From Kallotenue papyrolyticum (GTDB taxonomy: Bacteria > Chloroflexota > Chloroflexia > Chloroflexales > Kallotenuaceae), in contig NZ_JAGA01000002.1 in assembly GCF_000526415.1 (NCBI RefSeq), forward strand, positions 791,001 through 855,000: a stretch of DNA of 64,000 nt, read 5' to 3'. This document shows positions 53,252 through 61,886 of this stretch, piece by piece. The notes beneath the pieces are model-generated. The model was not told the origin of the DNA. It saw only the letters and a program-made list of their open reading frames with translations, and made no database searches. The position numbers were made by a program, and so were the translations under genes. Position 1 is the stretch's first letter. Each line of letters begins with the position of its first letter.

Positions 53252-53830
53252 CTAGGACGACGGCAGATCCAGGTCCGCCCCACGCAGGCTGCGCAGATAG
53301 CGGGTGCCGTACAGCACCCATGAGATGGCGAACGGAATCATGGTCAGATTGAGCATGCGTCGCGCCCAGGGCTGCGCGTTCAGCAGGTAGAGCAGCAGCG
53401 TCACCGTCAGCAGCGCAGTCGTGAGCTTGCCGACGTGGATCGCGGTGGTGATGTGCTCGGTGCGGCGGAAGACCAACAGCGCGCCGAGCAGGATCGCCGC
53501 ATCGCGTGCTAGCAGCAGGTTGGTCACCCACCAGGGAAAATCCCGCTTAATGCTCAGCGCCAGCGCAACACCGTCCAACATCAGCTTGTCGGCGATGGGG
53601 TCGATCAGCTTACCAAGCTCCGAGACCTCACCACGCCGGCGCGCCAACGGCCCGTCGGCCAGATCGGTAAGCATGCCCAGCGCGATCAGCGCCAGCGCCC
53701 GTTTGCCGTGGTCATCGCGCAGCAGGGTGTAGATGGTTGGACCAACCATCGCGAGTCGCACCAGCGACAAGATGTTGGAAGGGTAGGTAAACTCAATCGG
53801 ATCGAACGACTCGCGCATCTTCGCTGACAC
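53252..53830 (-). CDS. CDP-alcohol phosphatidyltransferase
   Basis: 192 residues. The complete family motif D-x2-D-G-x2-A-R-x8-G-x3-D-x3-D is present as DLADGPLARRRGEVSELGKLIDPIADK. Five or six TM segments follow or flank. It transfers a phospho-alcohol from CDP-alcohol to an acceptor, as in phosphatidylglycerophosphate or phosphatidylinositol synthesis; which one is open. I start at GTG 53830 because GGAGG lies five bases upstream; ATGs at 53842 and 53818 are possible. The start overlaps the end of the DUF4126-like gene, suggesting coupled expression. Confidence 0.85.
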   Translation of the reverse strand: MSAKMRESFDPIEFTYPSNILSLVRLAMVGPTIYTLLRDDHGKRALALIALGMLTDLADGPLARRRGEVSELGKLIDPIADKLMLDGVALALSIKRDFPWWVTNLLLARDAAILLGALLVFRRTEHITTAIHVGKLTTALLTVTLLLYLLNAQPWARRMLNLTMIPFAISWVLYGTRYLRSLRGADLDLPSS

Positions 53831-54446
53831 TCTGTCCTCCATAAATGGTACGCGCATACTCTCCTTGCAGCCGCACACTCCAAGCTACCACCGGAACAAG
53901 CAGTGCCACCAGGAGCAGCAGCGCCAGCGGCGGGAGCCAAAAGGTGAGCGCGGCGATCGGGATCAGCACAACATGTTTCAGCGCTTCTACCGTCACCAGC
54001 ACGATCGCGCCCCGCATCAGCGCGATGTACTCGCGGATCCAGGCGGAGAGCCAGTAGCCGCCCAGCGCCACGCTGAAGCCGATCAATGCCGAACTCCAGT
54101 CGGCCAGCGGCAAGGGCAGTGCCGCGGCAACCAGCGCGCCCGTCAGCGGGCGGTATAGTGATTGGACGCGAGCATGCAGATAATTATTGTGCGTGCGACG
54201 CGGATGGAGGTAGCGATGATCGCGGACGCTGATCGGTACGAAGTAGAGATCGGCGATCACCTGTGCGATCAACAGACCAGCGGCCAGCGCGATGCACCAG
54301 GGCGTGCCCAGCCAGGATTGCGGCGCGCGCACGGCGATCAGCTCCGCGGCAACGGCCAGACTCAGCGTACAGAGCGCCAGTGGCGCGTTCAGGCCCGCGA
54401 TCGCCAGCAACGCGGCGGCAATGAGCCAGACCATCCCTTCCCCCAT
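53793..54446 (-). CDS. DUF4126-like membrane protein
   Basis: 217 residues, about six hydrophobic segments. The beginning (IAGLNAPLALCTLSLAVAAELI) and the segment AAGLLIAQVIADLYFVPISVRDHRYLHP resemble DUF4126 proteins, which have a conserved N-terminal Gly-Leu-Asn-Ala and a cytoplasmic His-rich loop. Function unknown. It precedes and overlaps the CDP-alcohol phosphatidyltransferase gene. The ATG at 54446 is preceded by GGGAA-type sequence. Confidence 0.6.
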   Translation of the reverse strand: MGEGMVWLIAAALLAIAGLNAPLALCTLSLAVAAELIAVRAPQSWLGTPWCIALAAGLLIAQVIADLYFVPISVRDHRYLHPRRTHNNYLHARVQSLYRPLTGALVAAALPLPLADWSSALIGFSVALGGYWLSAWIREYIALMRGAIVLVTVEALKHVVLIPIAALTFWLPPLALLLLVALLVPVVAWSVRLQGEYARTIYGGQSVSEDARVVRSD

Positions 54447-54505
54447 CTCGAGCGTGGGCGCCTCGTGCGTTCAACTATACCATGCCCGTTCAGGACGGTC
54501 ATGAC

Positions 54506-55237
54506 TCACTCGGTCTGCAGCCGGGCGCGAAACGCTTCATAGCGGCGCTGCTGCAGTTCGCGCGCGGCAAGGGCATAGAGCTGAATCGTCACCAGGCGGG
54601 CGTAGAACAGCGCGGCCAGTGCCAGCCAGAGCAGCGGAAGTGTGCCCAGCCAGCCGGTGCGCGCGGCAGCCCACCAGGCCAGCGCCAGCAGCAGCAGGGC
54701 GAGCAGATAGGGCGGGAGCGACCACAGCCGGGCACGTAGCCAGAGCGGACGGGACATCGGCTCCCAGGCGCTGCGCAAGATCTGCGCCGAGAGGCCGGCG
54801 CCGGGTTGCCCTTCGCTGACCAGCAGGCGCTTGGCGAGCGGCGAGACGCTGCTCAGCCACATCGCCAGCCACCACAGACTGCCCAGCACGGCAGCCGCCA
54901 GCACTAGACTGCGGATCAACGCCGATGACAGGTCGGCCACCAGCACACCGATGGCACCGCAGAAGGCGATCAGGCCGACCAGCAGCAGTGGAAAGACGAA
55001 GTAGGCGAAATCGATCACCAACCCGAACACGCCTTGCAAGGCTTTGGTGCTTAGATCGCGCCAGAGCGGTAGCGGTGTGGGATAGCCCTGGTTGGTGTTC
55101 TCGATGCTTTCGAGCTGGTAGCCCTCGGCGATGGGGATGCCGAGCCCACTCAGATACCACGCACCACCGATCAGCGTTTTGCGCCACCAGGCCGGATCGC
55201 GATGAACGGTCTGGACTGCCTGTTTCAATGCACTCAT
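54506..55237 (-). CDS. DUF4013-like membrane protein
   Basis: 243 residues with about five TM segments. The N-terminus WWRKTLIGGAWYLSGLGIPIAEGYQLESIENTNQGYPTPLPLWRDL matches the start of DUF4013 proteins (a TM-flanked conserved GY...Y.LEI..N). The segment GLVIDFAYFVFPLLLVGLIAFCGAIG follows. Function unknown; often found beside signalling or secretion genes. GGGAG before ATG 55237 supports the start. 60 nt separate it from the DUF4126-like gene. Confidence 0.65.
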   Translation of the reverse strand: MSALKQAVQTVHRDPAWWRKTLIGGAWYLSGLGIPIAEGYQLESIENTNQGYPTPLPLWRDLSTKALQGVFGLVIDFAYFVFPLLLVGLIAFCGAIGVLVADLSSALIRSLVLAAAVLGSLWWLAMWLSSVSPLAKRLLVSEGQPGAGLSAQILRSAWEPMSRPLWLRARLWSLPPYLLALLLLALAWWAAARTGWLGTLPLLWLALAALFYARLVTIQLYALAARELQQRRYEAFRARLQTE

Positions 55238-55306
55238 CGCCCATCTCCCGCGCGTATGGTCGTCGTTGTGGATCGTACCATGCGCGCGAGCGGGTGACAG
55301 CACGTG

Positions 55307-56491
55307 TTAGGTCGCTGGCTCTACCGGCTCAAGCTGACGCCGCAACAGATCGAGCGCCAGAGTGGCCACAAAAGCATGCGCGTCGGGCAGACCGAAATCG
55401 ATGCCGCGCGTCACAACGATTGGCTCGGCACGCTCATGCGTCGCCAGGGCCACGGCCGCCTGGCGCAGCGTGGCCGCGCCGGGCTCGACCAGCGCCACCA
55501 GCGCGATCGTGGACCTGCTTTCCGCCAATAGCCGCTCTGCTTCGGCGCGTGCCGTTGCCGCGTAGTCGGCGGTGGGCACCAGATCGGGCCGCACCAGCGC
55601 CAGCGCCAGCGCCTGCCGGCCATCGACCTCGCTCAGGGCGCGCAGTACCGGGATGGCCGGATCGCTCTCGATCAACGCCAGGCGTGCGCCGTGTTCCAGC
55701 AAGCGCCGCCCGACGCGCTGTTCCAGCGATTCCTGGTCCAGCAGGTTGCCCTGGAAGCGCGCGGCAATGGTTGCCAGCACCGGCTCGATCAGCGCTCGGG
55801 CTGCGCCTTCATCGGCAGCGCGCGCGGCGATGCGGATGGTGTAGCGGCCCCGCTTGGCGGAAATGCCCACCACCGGATTGGCGCCGGCCATCAGATCGGC
55901 GATGCGCTCGCCGGCCTGCGCCTCGCTCATGCCGCTGACTTGTACCTCGCGCACCAGCAGCACCTCGTGCAGGCCGAGCCGTTCGCGCAGCAGCGGCAGC
56001 AGCGCCTGATCCATCAGAAACTGAAGCTCCTGCGGCACGCCGGGCAGCGCCGCAACCAAGCGTCCTTCGTGTTCGACTACAAAAGCCGGCGCGGTGCCGT
56101 GTGGATTGTGGATGATGATCGCATCCTGTGGCACATAGGCCTGCTGCCGATTGGAAGGGCTCATTGGACGACCCAGCGCGGCGAAGCGTGCCGCGATCGC
56201 ATCCAGCAGCGTTTGGTGGAACACCAGGGGCCGGTTGGTCGCCGCGGCGATGGCCTCGCGTGTCAGATCGTCGGCGGTCGGACCCAGCCCGCCCGAGCAG
56301 ATCACCAATGGCGCGCGCGTCAGCGCCTCACGCACTGCCGCCACGATGGTGGCATGCTCGTCGCCCACCAGCGTGATGCGCTGTACCCCAACGCCGACTG
56401 TCGCCAGCCGGCGTGCCAGGTAGGCGCTGTTGGTATCAACCGTGGCTCCCAGGACCAGCTCGGTGCCGATAGCAATGATTTCCGCCTGCAT
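55307..56491 (-). CDS. cinA: CinA-like protein with degenerate C-terminal deamidase domain
   Basis: 394 residues. The N-terminal molybdopterin-binding-like domain is typical: IIAIGTELVLGATVDTNSAYLARRL, VICSGGLGPTADDLTREAIA and VAALPGVPQELQFLMDQ. The central domain is intact (VSGMSEAQAGERIADLM, NPVVGISAKRGRYTIRI). In the C-terminal nicotinamide-mononucleotide deamidase domain, the expected ES-CTGG motif and the downstream catalytic residues are missing: LALIESDPAIPVLRAL stands in their place. So the ADP-ribose pyrophosphatase part may be active and the deamidase part inactive. ATG 56491 has no strong ribosome-binding site. Confidence 0.82.
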   Translation of the reverse strand: MQAEIIAIGTELVLGATVDTNSAYLARRLATVGVGVQRITLVGDEHATIVAAVREALTRAPLVICSGGLGPTADDLTREAIAAATNRPLVFHQTLLDAIAARFAALGRPMSPSNRQQAYVPQDAIIIHNPHGTAPAFVVEHEGRLVAALPGVPQELQFLMDQALLPLLRERLGLHEVLLVREVQVSGMSEAQAGERIADLMAGANPVVGISAKRGRYTIRIAARAADEGAARALIEPVLATIAARFQGNLLDQESLEQRVGRRLLEHGARLALIESDPAIPVLRALSEVDGRQALALALVRPDLVPTADYAATARAEAERLLAESRSTIALVALVEPGAATLRQAAVALATHERAEPIVVTRGIDFGLPDAHAFVATLALDLLRRQLEPVEPAT

Positions 56492-56520
56492 GCGTCGTTG
56501 TGCTCCGGTGCGCGAGGCGC

Positions 56521-57168
56521 TTAGCTGTGTCGTGCGTCGAGGATCTCGATCTGCATGCCGCGCAGCGCTTCGATCAGGTGTGCGTCATCCACGTTTTCAA
56601 CCTTGAGGGTGACGATTGGTTGGGCGTGCTCTTGATCCTGAAATACGCCCACGGTGATGATGTTGCCGCCCTGACGCGTGATCTCCCCGGCGATCTGCGC
56701 CAGCGCGCCGCGATGGTCATCTACGCGCAGGGTCAGGCGCAACCCGGGACGGCGCGCGCCCAGCATCTCGACCATGGTGCGGAAGATGTCGGTTTCGGTG
56801 ATGATGCCGACCAACTGCTGCTGTGCGTCTACCACCGGCAGGCCGCCGATCTTGTTGTCGGCCATGATGCGCGCTGCCTCCTCCAGCGGCATGTCCGGTG
56901 TGACCGTGATCACCTGGTGCGTCATCAGGTCGCGCAGGCGCAGCCGCGACAGGAGTTCGTTGATCTCGTAGCGCGAAAGCGTGGTGGCAGGCGAGGGCGC
57001 GGCGTTGAGCAGATCCTTTTCCGAGACGATGCCCACCACACGACCGTCGCGCTCGACGATCGGTAGCCGCCGTACACGGCGCTCGCGCATCAGTCGCAGC
57101 GCTTCGTTAAAGGATGTGTCCGGCGTAGCAGTCACCGGTGTCTGGGTCATGCGGTCACGAACCAGCAT
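56521..57168 (-). CDS. CBS-pair and ACT-domain protein (AcuB-like)
   Basis: 215 residues. Two CBS motifs (VRDRMTQTPVTATPDTSFNEALRLMRE... and LRDLMTHQVITVTPDMPLEEAARIM) are followed by a C-terminal ACT domain (LRLTLRVDDHRGALAQIAGEITRQGGNIITVG). CBS pairs bind adenosine ligands; ACT domains bind amino acids, so this is a ligand-controlled regulator of unknown target. The arrangement is like AcuB. It lies 30 nt upstream of cinA on the same strand. Confidence 0.8.
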   Translation of the reverse strand: MLVRDRMTQTPVTATPDTSFNEALRLMRERRVRRLPIVERDGRVVGIVSEKDLLNAAPSPATTLSRYEINELLSRLRLRDLMTHQVITVTPDMPLEEAARIMADNKIGGLPVVDAQQQLVGIITETDIFRTMVEMLGARRPGLRLTLRVDDHRGALAQIAGEITRQGGNIITVGVFQDQEHAQPIVTLKVENVDDAHLIEALRGMQIEILDARHS

Positions 57169-57291
57169 ACGCTTCCCTCCACGTGAGGACGCGATCGGGC
57201 AGGGAACGGCGGCTACGCGCCCCGCTCCCGTGCCGACGCGTCGTCTGCTGCCCCAGCATGGCCGTACGGCTGCGAGCGCGCTGCTCGCCGC

Positions 57292-57546
57292 TCAGAGCGT
57301 GACCGCATCACTGCGCTCTTTGAGCGGCAGGTCGGCCGGCGCCTTGACACGGGTGTTGAACTCGGCCCACAGCTCCTGCTCGCGCTGACGCGCCGCCTGT
57401 TTGCCCGTCTCCAGCGCCGCTTGCCAGCGCTGTTTGATCGATGCGCGCGTAACCGGTCCCGGCTGCGGCGTGCTGAAGAGCACTACGCCCGCGCCCAGCG
57501 CCGCGCCGATCAGCGCGCCGCCTAGAAAACTGAGTACGTCTTTCAC
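57292..57546 (-). CDS. YtxH-like small membrane protein
   Basis: 84 residues. One N-terminal TM/glycine-zipper segment (LGGALIGAALGAGVVLFSTP) is followed by a charged helix (RQREQELWAEFNTRVKAP). This fits the YtxH family of small general-stress-like membrane proteins. GGAGG precedes GTG 57546. A minus-strand TATAAT (57575-57570) is the likely -10. A 123-nt stretch separates it from the CBS gene downstream. Confidence 0.7.
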   Translation of the reverse strand: MKDVLSFLGGALIGAALGAGVVLFSTPQPGPVTRASIKQRWQAALETGKQAARQREQELWAEFNTRVKAPADLPLKERSDAVTL

Positions 57547-57569
57547 GCTTGCCTCCTTGCTCTGTTGCG

Positions 57570-57575
57570 ATTATA
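57570..57575 (-). promoter_or_regulatory. -10 element of the YtxH-like gene
   Basis: TATAAT on the minus strand, 24 nt upstream of the GTG. A poor -35 (TTTTGT, 17 nt upstream) precedes it. Confidence 0.5.
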
Positions 57576-57675
57576 CGCCATCTTATCGGGCAACAAAAGG
57601 GCCACGGGCAAGCGAGCGCGGTGTGCAAATCGGGAGACCATGGAGATCTCCGACGCTGTCGGAAGGTGGCGTCCG

Positions 57676-58668
57676 CCAAAGGGCGGTTTTGGCGTGCGCC
57701 AGCCATGCTGGCGCAGCGAGCGCGGCGCGCTCGCAAGTGGGCGAGCACGGCCGCCGGGCATGAAGGAGAGGCGACAATACCAGCGTCGCACGGCGCCCGT
57801 GCGGGCGCCGCGGGAGCATGGCTCCCGCACTCCAAAAAGCTTCGCCGCGGGAGCATGGCGCGCCCGTCAAAGGGTGTTTTGGCGTGCGCCAGCCAGGCTG
57901 GCGCGCGAGCACTCAGTGCTCGCAGGTTGGCGATGAGGGGTGCCGAGCTTGATGGTGTTGGGGGCAAGCCCCGTGGTGGCTGGCGCCCGTGCGGGCGCCG
58001 CGGGAGCATGGCGCCCGCACTCCAAAAAGCTTCGCCGCGGGAGCATGGCGCGCCCGTCAAAGGGTGTTTTGGCGTGCGCCAGCCAGGCTGGCGCAGCGAG
58101 CGCGGCGCGCTCGCAAGTGGGCGAGCACGGCCGCCGGGCATGAAGGAGAGGCGACAATACCAGCGTCGCACGGCGCCCGTGCGGGCGCCGCGGGAGCATG
58201 GCTCCCGCACTCCAAAAAGCTCCGCCGCGGGAGCATGGCGCGCCCGTCAAAGGGTGTTTTGGCGTGCGCCAGCCATGCTGGCGCAGCGAGCACTCAGTGC
58301 TCGCAGGTTGGCGATGAGGGGTGCCGAGCTTGATGGTGTTGGGGGCAAGCCCCGTGGTGGCTGGCGCCCGTGCGGGCGCCGCGGGAGCATGGCGCCCGCA
58401 CTCCAAAAAGCTTCGCCGCGGGAGCATGGCGCGCCCGTCAAAGGGTGTTTTGGCGTGCGCTAGCCAGGCTGGCGCAGCGAGCGCGGCGCGCTCGCAAGTG
58501 GGCGAGCACGGCCGCCGGGCATGAAGGAGAGGCGACAATACCAGCGTCGCACGGCGCCCACACCGCAGGCGCCGCGGGAGCATGGCTCCCGCACGCCAAA
58601 AAGCTCCGCCGCGGGAGCATGGCGCGCCCGTCAAAGGGTGTTTTGGCGTGCGCTAGCCAGGCTGGCGC
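57676..58668. repeat. Hairpin-rich tandem array, 112-nt core with two alternating 78-nt linkers
   Basis: Cores start at 57793, 57983, 58173, 58364 and 58554 (plus a truncated one ending at 57714). Between them linkers alternate: type X at 57715-57792, 58095-58172 and 58476-58553; type Y at 57905-57982 and 58285-58363. Almost every segment is a perfect inverted repeat, for example GCGCCCG-TG-CGGGCGC, GCGGGAGC-ATG-GCTCCCGC, GCGCCAGCC-A-GGCTGGCGC in the core, GCGAGCGC-GGC-GCGCTCGC in X and GCGAGCACT-C-AGTGCTCGC in Y. Both strands carry long open frames, but these follow from the repeat phase and lack codon bias or ribosome sites. Not a CRISPR (linkers are themselves repeated). Confidence 0.9.
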
Positions 58669-58954
58669 GCGAGCGCACCGCGCTCGCCATCCAACCGCCG
58701 GCTCTACGCCGGCCCCACGTTGCCGACGAACAACAGCGGCTATGGCCGGCGCCCGCAGTGCGAGCGCCGCGGGAGTATGGCGCCCGCACGCCAAAATCCG
58801 AGGTGGCGTCCGCACGCCGAAGCAGACCGGTTTTTTGGGGCGTGCGCCGGCATACCCAGCAACCGGGCAACGCGGCGGCCGGAAGCGGTTGGCGCGCTCC
58901 ATGACCTCCGCGTTGCAGCGTCGCGTCCCGGTTGCTGCCGAGCCTGGGGTGTGC
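58669..58954. other. Degenerate extension of the hairpin array
   Basis: After the last core, 58746-58850 holds a diverged partial unit (GAGCGCCGCGGGAGTATGGC, CGCACGCCAAAA) and then GC-rich sequence up to the thrS stop at 58955. No gene is supported. No clear terminator for thrS is visible. Confidence 0.5.
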
Positions 58955-60781
58955 TCACAGCTCCTTGGATTTGGTGCGGATCAGCTCCTGCACGTGGGCG
59001 ATAAAACCGTCGAGTGGCAGCGGTCCGCGGTTTTCATTGGTGCGCAGGCGCACGGCGACCGTGCCTGCTTCCATCTCCTTGTCGCCCACCACCAACATGT
59101 AGGGGATCTTTTGCAACTGCGCATCACGGATCTTAGCGTTCATGCGCGAATCGCCCAGATCGATCTGTGCGCGGATGCCGGCGGCTTTGAGCTGCTGTGC
59201 GACCTGACGGGCATACGGTACATGCCGATCGGTAATCGGGATAATCATAGCCTGCACCGGCGCGAGCCAGACCGGGAAGGCGCCGGCGTAGTGTTCGATC
59301 AGGATGCCAAAGAAGCGCTCCCAAGAGCCGGTGACGGCGCGGTGCAGCACGACCGGCGTATGGCGCTGTCCATCTTCGCCGATGTACTCGCAGCCCAGGC
59401 GCGCCGGTTGGATGAAATCTACCTGGATCGTTGAAAGCTGCCACTCGCGACCCAACACATCACGGGCGATGAAGTCGGCCTTGGGACCGTAGAAGGCAGC
59501 CTCGCCCTCCGCGGTCACGTACTGCACAGCGTTGGCTTCCAGCGCGGCTTTGAGCGCAGCCGTCGCCTGCTCCCACTTTTCGTCGTCGGCGACGTACTTG
59601 CCCTCGCTGCCGCGCAGACTTAGGCGCACGTAGTAGTCGTGGAAGCCGTAGGTGTTGAAGACTTCGTTGATCAACTGGAGGGCTAGCCCGAACTCGCTCT
59701 CGATCTGTGCGGGCGTGCAGAAGATATGGCAATCGTCCTGGGTCAGCGCACGCACCCGTGTCAGACCGGTCAGCTCGCCGGTCTTCTCGAAGCGGTAGAG
59801 CGTGCAGAACTCGGCGAAGCGCAGCGGCAGCTCGCGATAGGAGTGCAGCCCCATCTCGTTGTACAGCGTCATGTGCGAGGGGCAGTTCATCGGCTTGAGA
59901 CGGTAGATCTGGCCGTGCTCGGCATCCTCGACCATCGGCGGGAACATCGATTCGGCGTAGTTCTCCAGATGGCCGGATTTGGCGTACAGCGATTCCTTGA
60001 CCAGATGACCGGTCCAGACGTGCTCGTAGCCGTAGCGCGTCTGGGTTTCGCGCACGTACTCTTCCATCAAGTGGCGCATCAGCGCGCCCTTGGGCGTCAG
60101 CAGTGGGATGCCCGGTCCGATCTCCTCGGAGAAGTGGAACAGGCCCAATTGTTTGCCCAGCACGCGGTGGTCGCGCTTTTTAGCCTCTTCCAGACGATGG
60201 AGGTACTCTTCCAGCTCGCGCTTGCTGGGCCAGACCGTGCCATAGATGCGCTGCAACTGCGGACGGCGCTCATCGCCGCGCCAGTATGCGCCTGACACGC
60301 GCAGCAGTTTGAAGGCGTCGGGCTTGATCTCGCGCGTGTTGGCGACGTGCGGCCCGCGACACAGATCCTCGAAGCTGTCCTGGCGATAGGTCGTGATCAC
60401 CACCTGCCCGCCCTGCTCCTGGGCGCCGGCGGTGCCGCTCTCCATCTCGCCGTACTCGTTGGCGCCGCGCAGTAGATCCTCGATCAGCTCCAGTTTGTAG
60501 GGCTGATCCTTGAAGAGCTCGCGCGCTTCGTCGGGCGTGACCACGCGCCGTACAAAGGGGTGGTTGCCCTGCACGATGCGCCGCATGCGCCGTTCGATCT
60601 CCTCGAGATCGTCAGGCGTCAGCGGTCGCGGCAGATCGAAGTCATAGTAGAAGCCGTTTTCCACAGGCGGACCGATGGCGATCTTGGCCTCCGGAAACAG
60701 CTCCAACACCGCCTGGGCCATGACATGCGCTGTTGAATGACGCAAGCGATATAGTGGATCATTCTCGGGTGTGACCGGCAT
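58955..60781 (-). CDS. thrS: Threonyl-tRNA synthetase (without TGS domain)
   Basis: 608 residues. It starts directly with the editing-like domain (RHSTAHVMAQAVLELFPEAKIAIGPPVENGFYYDFDLPRPL), so the N-terminal TGS domain present in E. coli ThrS is absent. Class II motifs: motif 1/2 region LRFAEFCTLYRFEKTGELTGLTRVRALTQDDCHIFC, zinc-binding Cys in LKPMNCPSHM and His in LHRAVTGSWERF; anticodon-binding C-terminus from VWLAPVQAMIIPITDRHVPYA. AAGGAG eight bases before ATG 60781. It is second gene behind a T-box and 29 nt after the gene at 60811. Confidence 0.95.
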   Translation of the reverse strand: MPVTPENDPLYRLRHSTAHVMAQAVLELFPEAKIAIGPPVENGFYYDFDLPRPLTPDDLEEIERRMRRIVQGNHPFVRRVVTPDEARELFKDQPYKLELIEDLLRGANEYGEMESGTAGAQEQGGQVVITTYRQDSFEDLCRGPHVANTREIKPDAFKLLRVSGAYWRGDERRPQLQRIYGTVWPSKRELEEYLHRLEEAKKRDHRVLGKQLGLFHFSEEIGPGIPLLTPKGALMRHLMEEYVRETQTRYGYEHVWTGHLVKESLYAKSGHLENYAESMFPPMVEDAEHGQIYRLKPMNCPSHMTLYNEMGLHSYRELPLRFAEFCTLYRFEKTGELTGLTRVRALTQDDCHIFCTPAQIESEFGLALQLINEVFNTYGFHDYYVRLSLRGSEGKYVADDEKWEQATAALKAALEANAVQYVTAEGEAAFYGPKADFIARDVLGREWQLSTIQVDFIQPARLGCEYIGEDGQRHTPVVLHRAVTGSWERFFGILIEHYAGAFPVWLAPVQAMIIPITDRHVPYARQVAQQLKAAGIRAQIDLGDSRMNAKIRDAQLQKIPYMLVVGDKEMEAGTVAVRLRTNENRGPLPLDGFIAHVQELIRTKSKEL

Positions 60782-60810
60782 ATATGCACTCCTTCGTCTT
60801 GATGCAGCAT

Positions 60811-61428
60811 CTATTCGATCTCAATGATCGCCCGATCTTCTTGGATCTCGATCGCCGTAACGCGGCGACCCTGTTCGGCCACGCTGGCGTTGAAGCGGCC
60901 CACCAGGGCGGCCATCAGCGGCTCGATCGATACCACCGCGCCGAGCGGCGGATCGAGGCGCGTGTTGGTGGCTACGATGCGCCCGTCTTGTACCACCGGT
61001 GTGGTGTAGGCCATGCCGGAGAGCGGGAAGCGCCGCAGTGTTACCTGCGCGGCAATGATCTCTGGCCGGAAATCGACCTGCACCTGCTCGATCTCGCCGA
61101 GCTGCGCGCGCTGCGCGTAGAGGTAATCATTGGCCATTGCCTCGGTCACCTCGAAGCGACCGGGAGGCAGGGTGACGCTCCACGGCAAGTGCTGTAGGCT
61201 TTCGCGCAGCGCAGCCTCGGCCTTGAGCTCTGCCGGCACCGCCGGATCGATGGTCACCGCAATCTGGCGATTGATATAGTCGGTCAGTGCCGGTCGCACC
61301 AACAACCGCAGTGCAACACAGGCCAGCACCAACAGCCAGACCAGCACGGTCAGGGCGATCAGGGTGCTACGTAAGCGTGATCCTGAGCGTGACCGAGCAC
61401 CATACGCACGTTCGTAGCGATAGCTCAT
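60811..61428 (-). CDS. Membrane-anchored protein of unknown function, first gene behind the T-box
   Basis: 205 residues. A TM anchor (LRSTLIALTVLVWLLVLACVALRLL) follows an Arg-rich cytoplasmic start. The rest is extracytoplasmic with beta-strand pattern (TVTIDPAVPAELKAEAALRESLQHLPWSVTLPPGRFEVTE, then VQVDFRPEIIAAQVTLRRFPLSG). It resembles DUF2993/LmeA-type lipid-binding proteins only vaguely. AAGGAG about 11 bases before ATG 61428. It sits between the T-box and thrS, so its expression should follow the charging state of a tRNA. Confidence 0.7.
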   Translation of the reverse strand: MSYRYERAYGARSRSGSRLRSTLIALTVLVWLLVLACVALRLLVRPALTDYINRQIAVTIDPAVPAELKAEAALRESLQHLPWSVTLPPGRFEVTEAMANDYLYAQRAQLGEIEQVQVDFRPEIIAAQVTLRRFPLSGMAYTTPVVQDGRIVATNTRLDPPLGAVVSIEPLMAALVGRFNASVAEQGRRVTAIEIQEDRAIIEIE

Positions 61429-61480
61429 GGATCAAGGAGCTCCTTTCGCCACCAGACCAGCGGGGCAGGCCCATTAAGTC

Positions 61481-61748
61481 AAAAGCGCCTCGTCCTCGCT
61501 GGGACGAAGCGTCTGCTCCGCGGTTCCACCCGGCTTAGGCCCGGCGACACTTTGCGCCGTACCTCGCTCGATGGCCCGTTAACGGGGGCCAGGCGCACCG
61601 GCCTACTCTCGCGCAGCGGCGATTTCAGCAGCGGGCTCGGAGGTGGTGTTCACGCCGGTGCGACCACGGAATGCTTCCAGTCTGTGACATTCCGTCCCTG
61701 GCTGGCGCTGCGCAGCGCTACTCTCCTCGTCATCGCCATCCTGCTCTG
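61481..61748 (-). promoter_or_regulatory. T-box riboswitch (likely tRNA-Thr) with terminator
   Basis: On the minus strand the T-box sequence GGGTGGAACCGCGG (in 61518-61531) precedes the terminator hairpin GCTTCGTCC/GGACGAGGC with TTTT (61513-61481). Upstream is a long Stem I region (61740-61560) with paired blocks, and the candidate specifier ACC occurs in GTGAACACCAC. T-boxes bind uncharged tRNA and turn transcription on. The downstream thrS argues for tRNA-Thr. Confidence 0.85.
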
Positions 61749-61777
61749 ATTGTAGCATGCGCGCCGTCATGCGGCAA
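61749..61777 (-). promoter_or_regulatory. Promoter of the T-box/thrS transcript
   Basis: TTGCCG (61777-61772) and TACAAT (61754-61749) on the minus strand with a 17-nt spacer, immediately upstream of the T-box leader. Confidence 0.7.
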
Positions 61778-61821
61778 GCCCGGTGGCGGCTGCATCATCT
61801 GGAGCGCGAGGGACGATGACG

Positions 61822-61827
61822 TATAAT
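61822..61827 (+). promoter_or_regulatory. Possible -10 of the LamG-like gene
   Basis: TATAAT, 60 nt before the start region at 61881-61889. No good -35 seen. Confidence 0.4.
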
Positions 61828-61886
61828 GAGGCTGCTGGTCTCATGGTCGGCGTTGGACGTGGCGAGCGGGGAGGAGCAGATTGGTG

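Noticed and set aside
57549..58634. Long open frames on both strands across the hairpin array (for example 57549-58463 plus, 57867-58634 minus)
   Set aside because: They arise from the repeat period and lack of stops in GC-rich palindromes; no ribosome-binding site and repeated peptides only mirror the DNA repeats.
57676..58668. CRISPR array
   Set aside because: Units are 112 nt, and the spacers (linkers) are only two kinds that recur; no cas genes.
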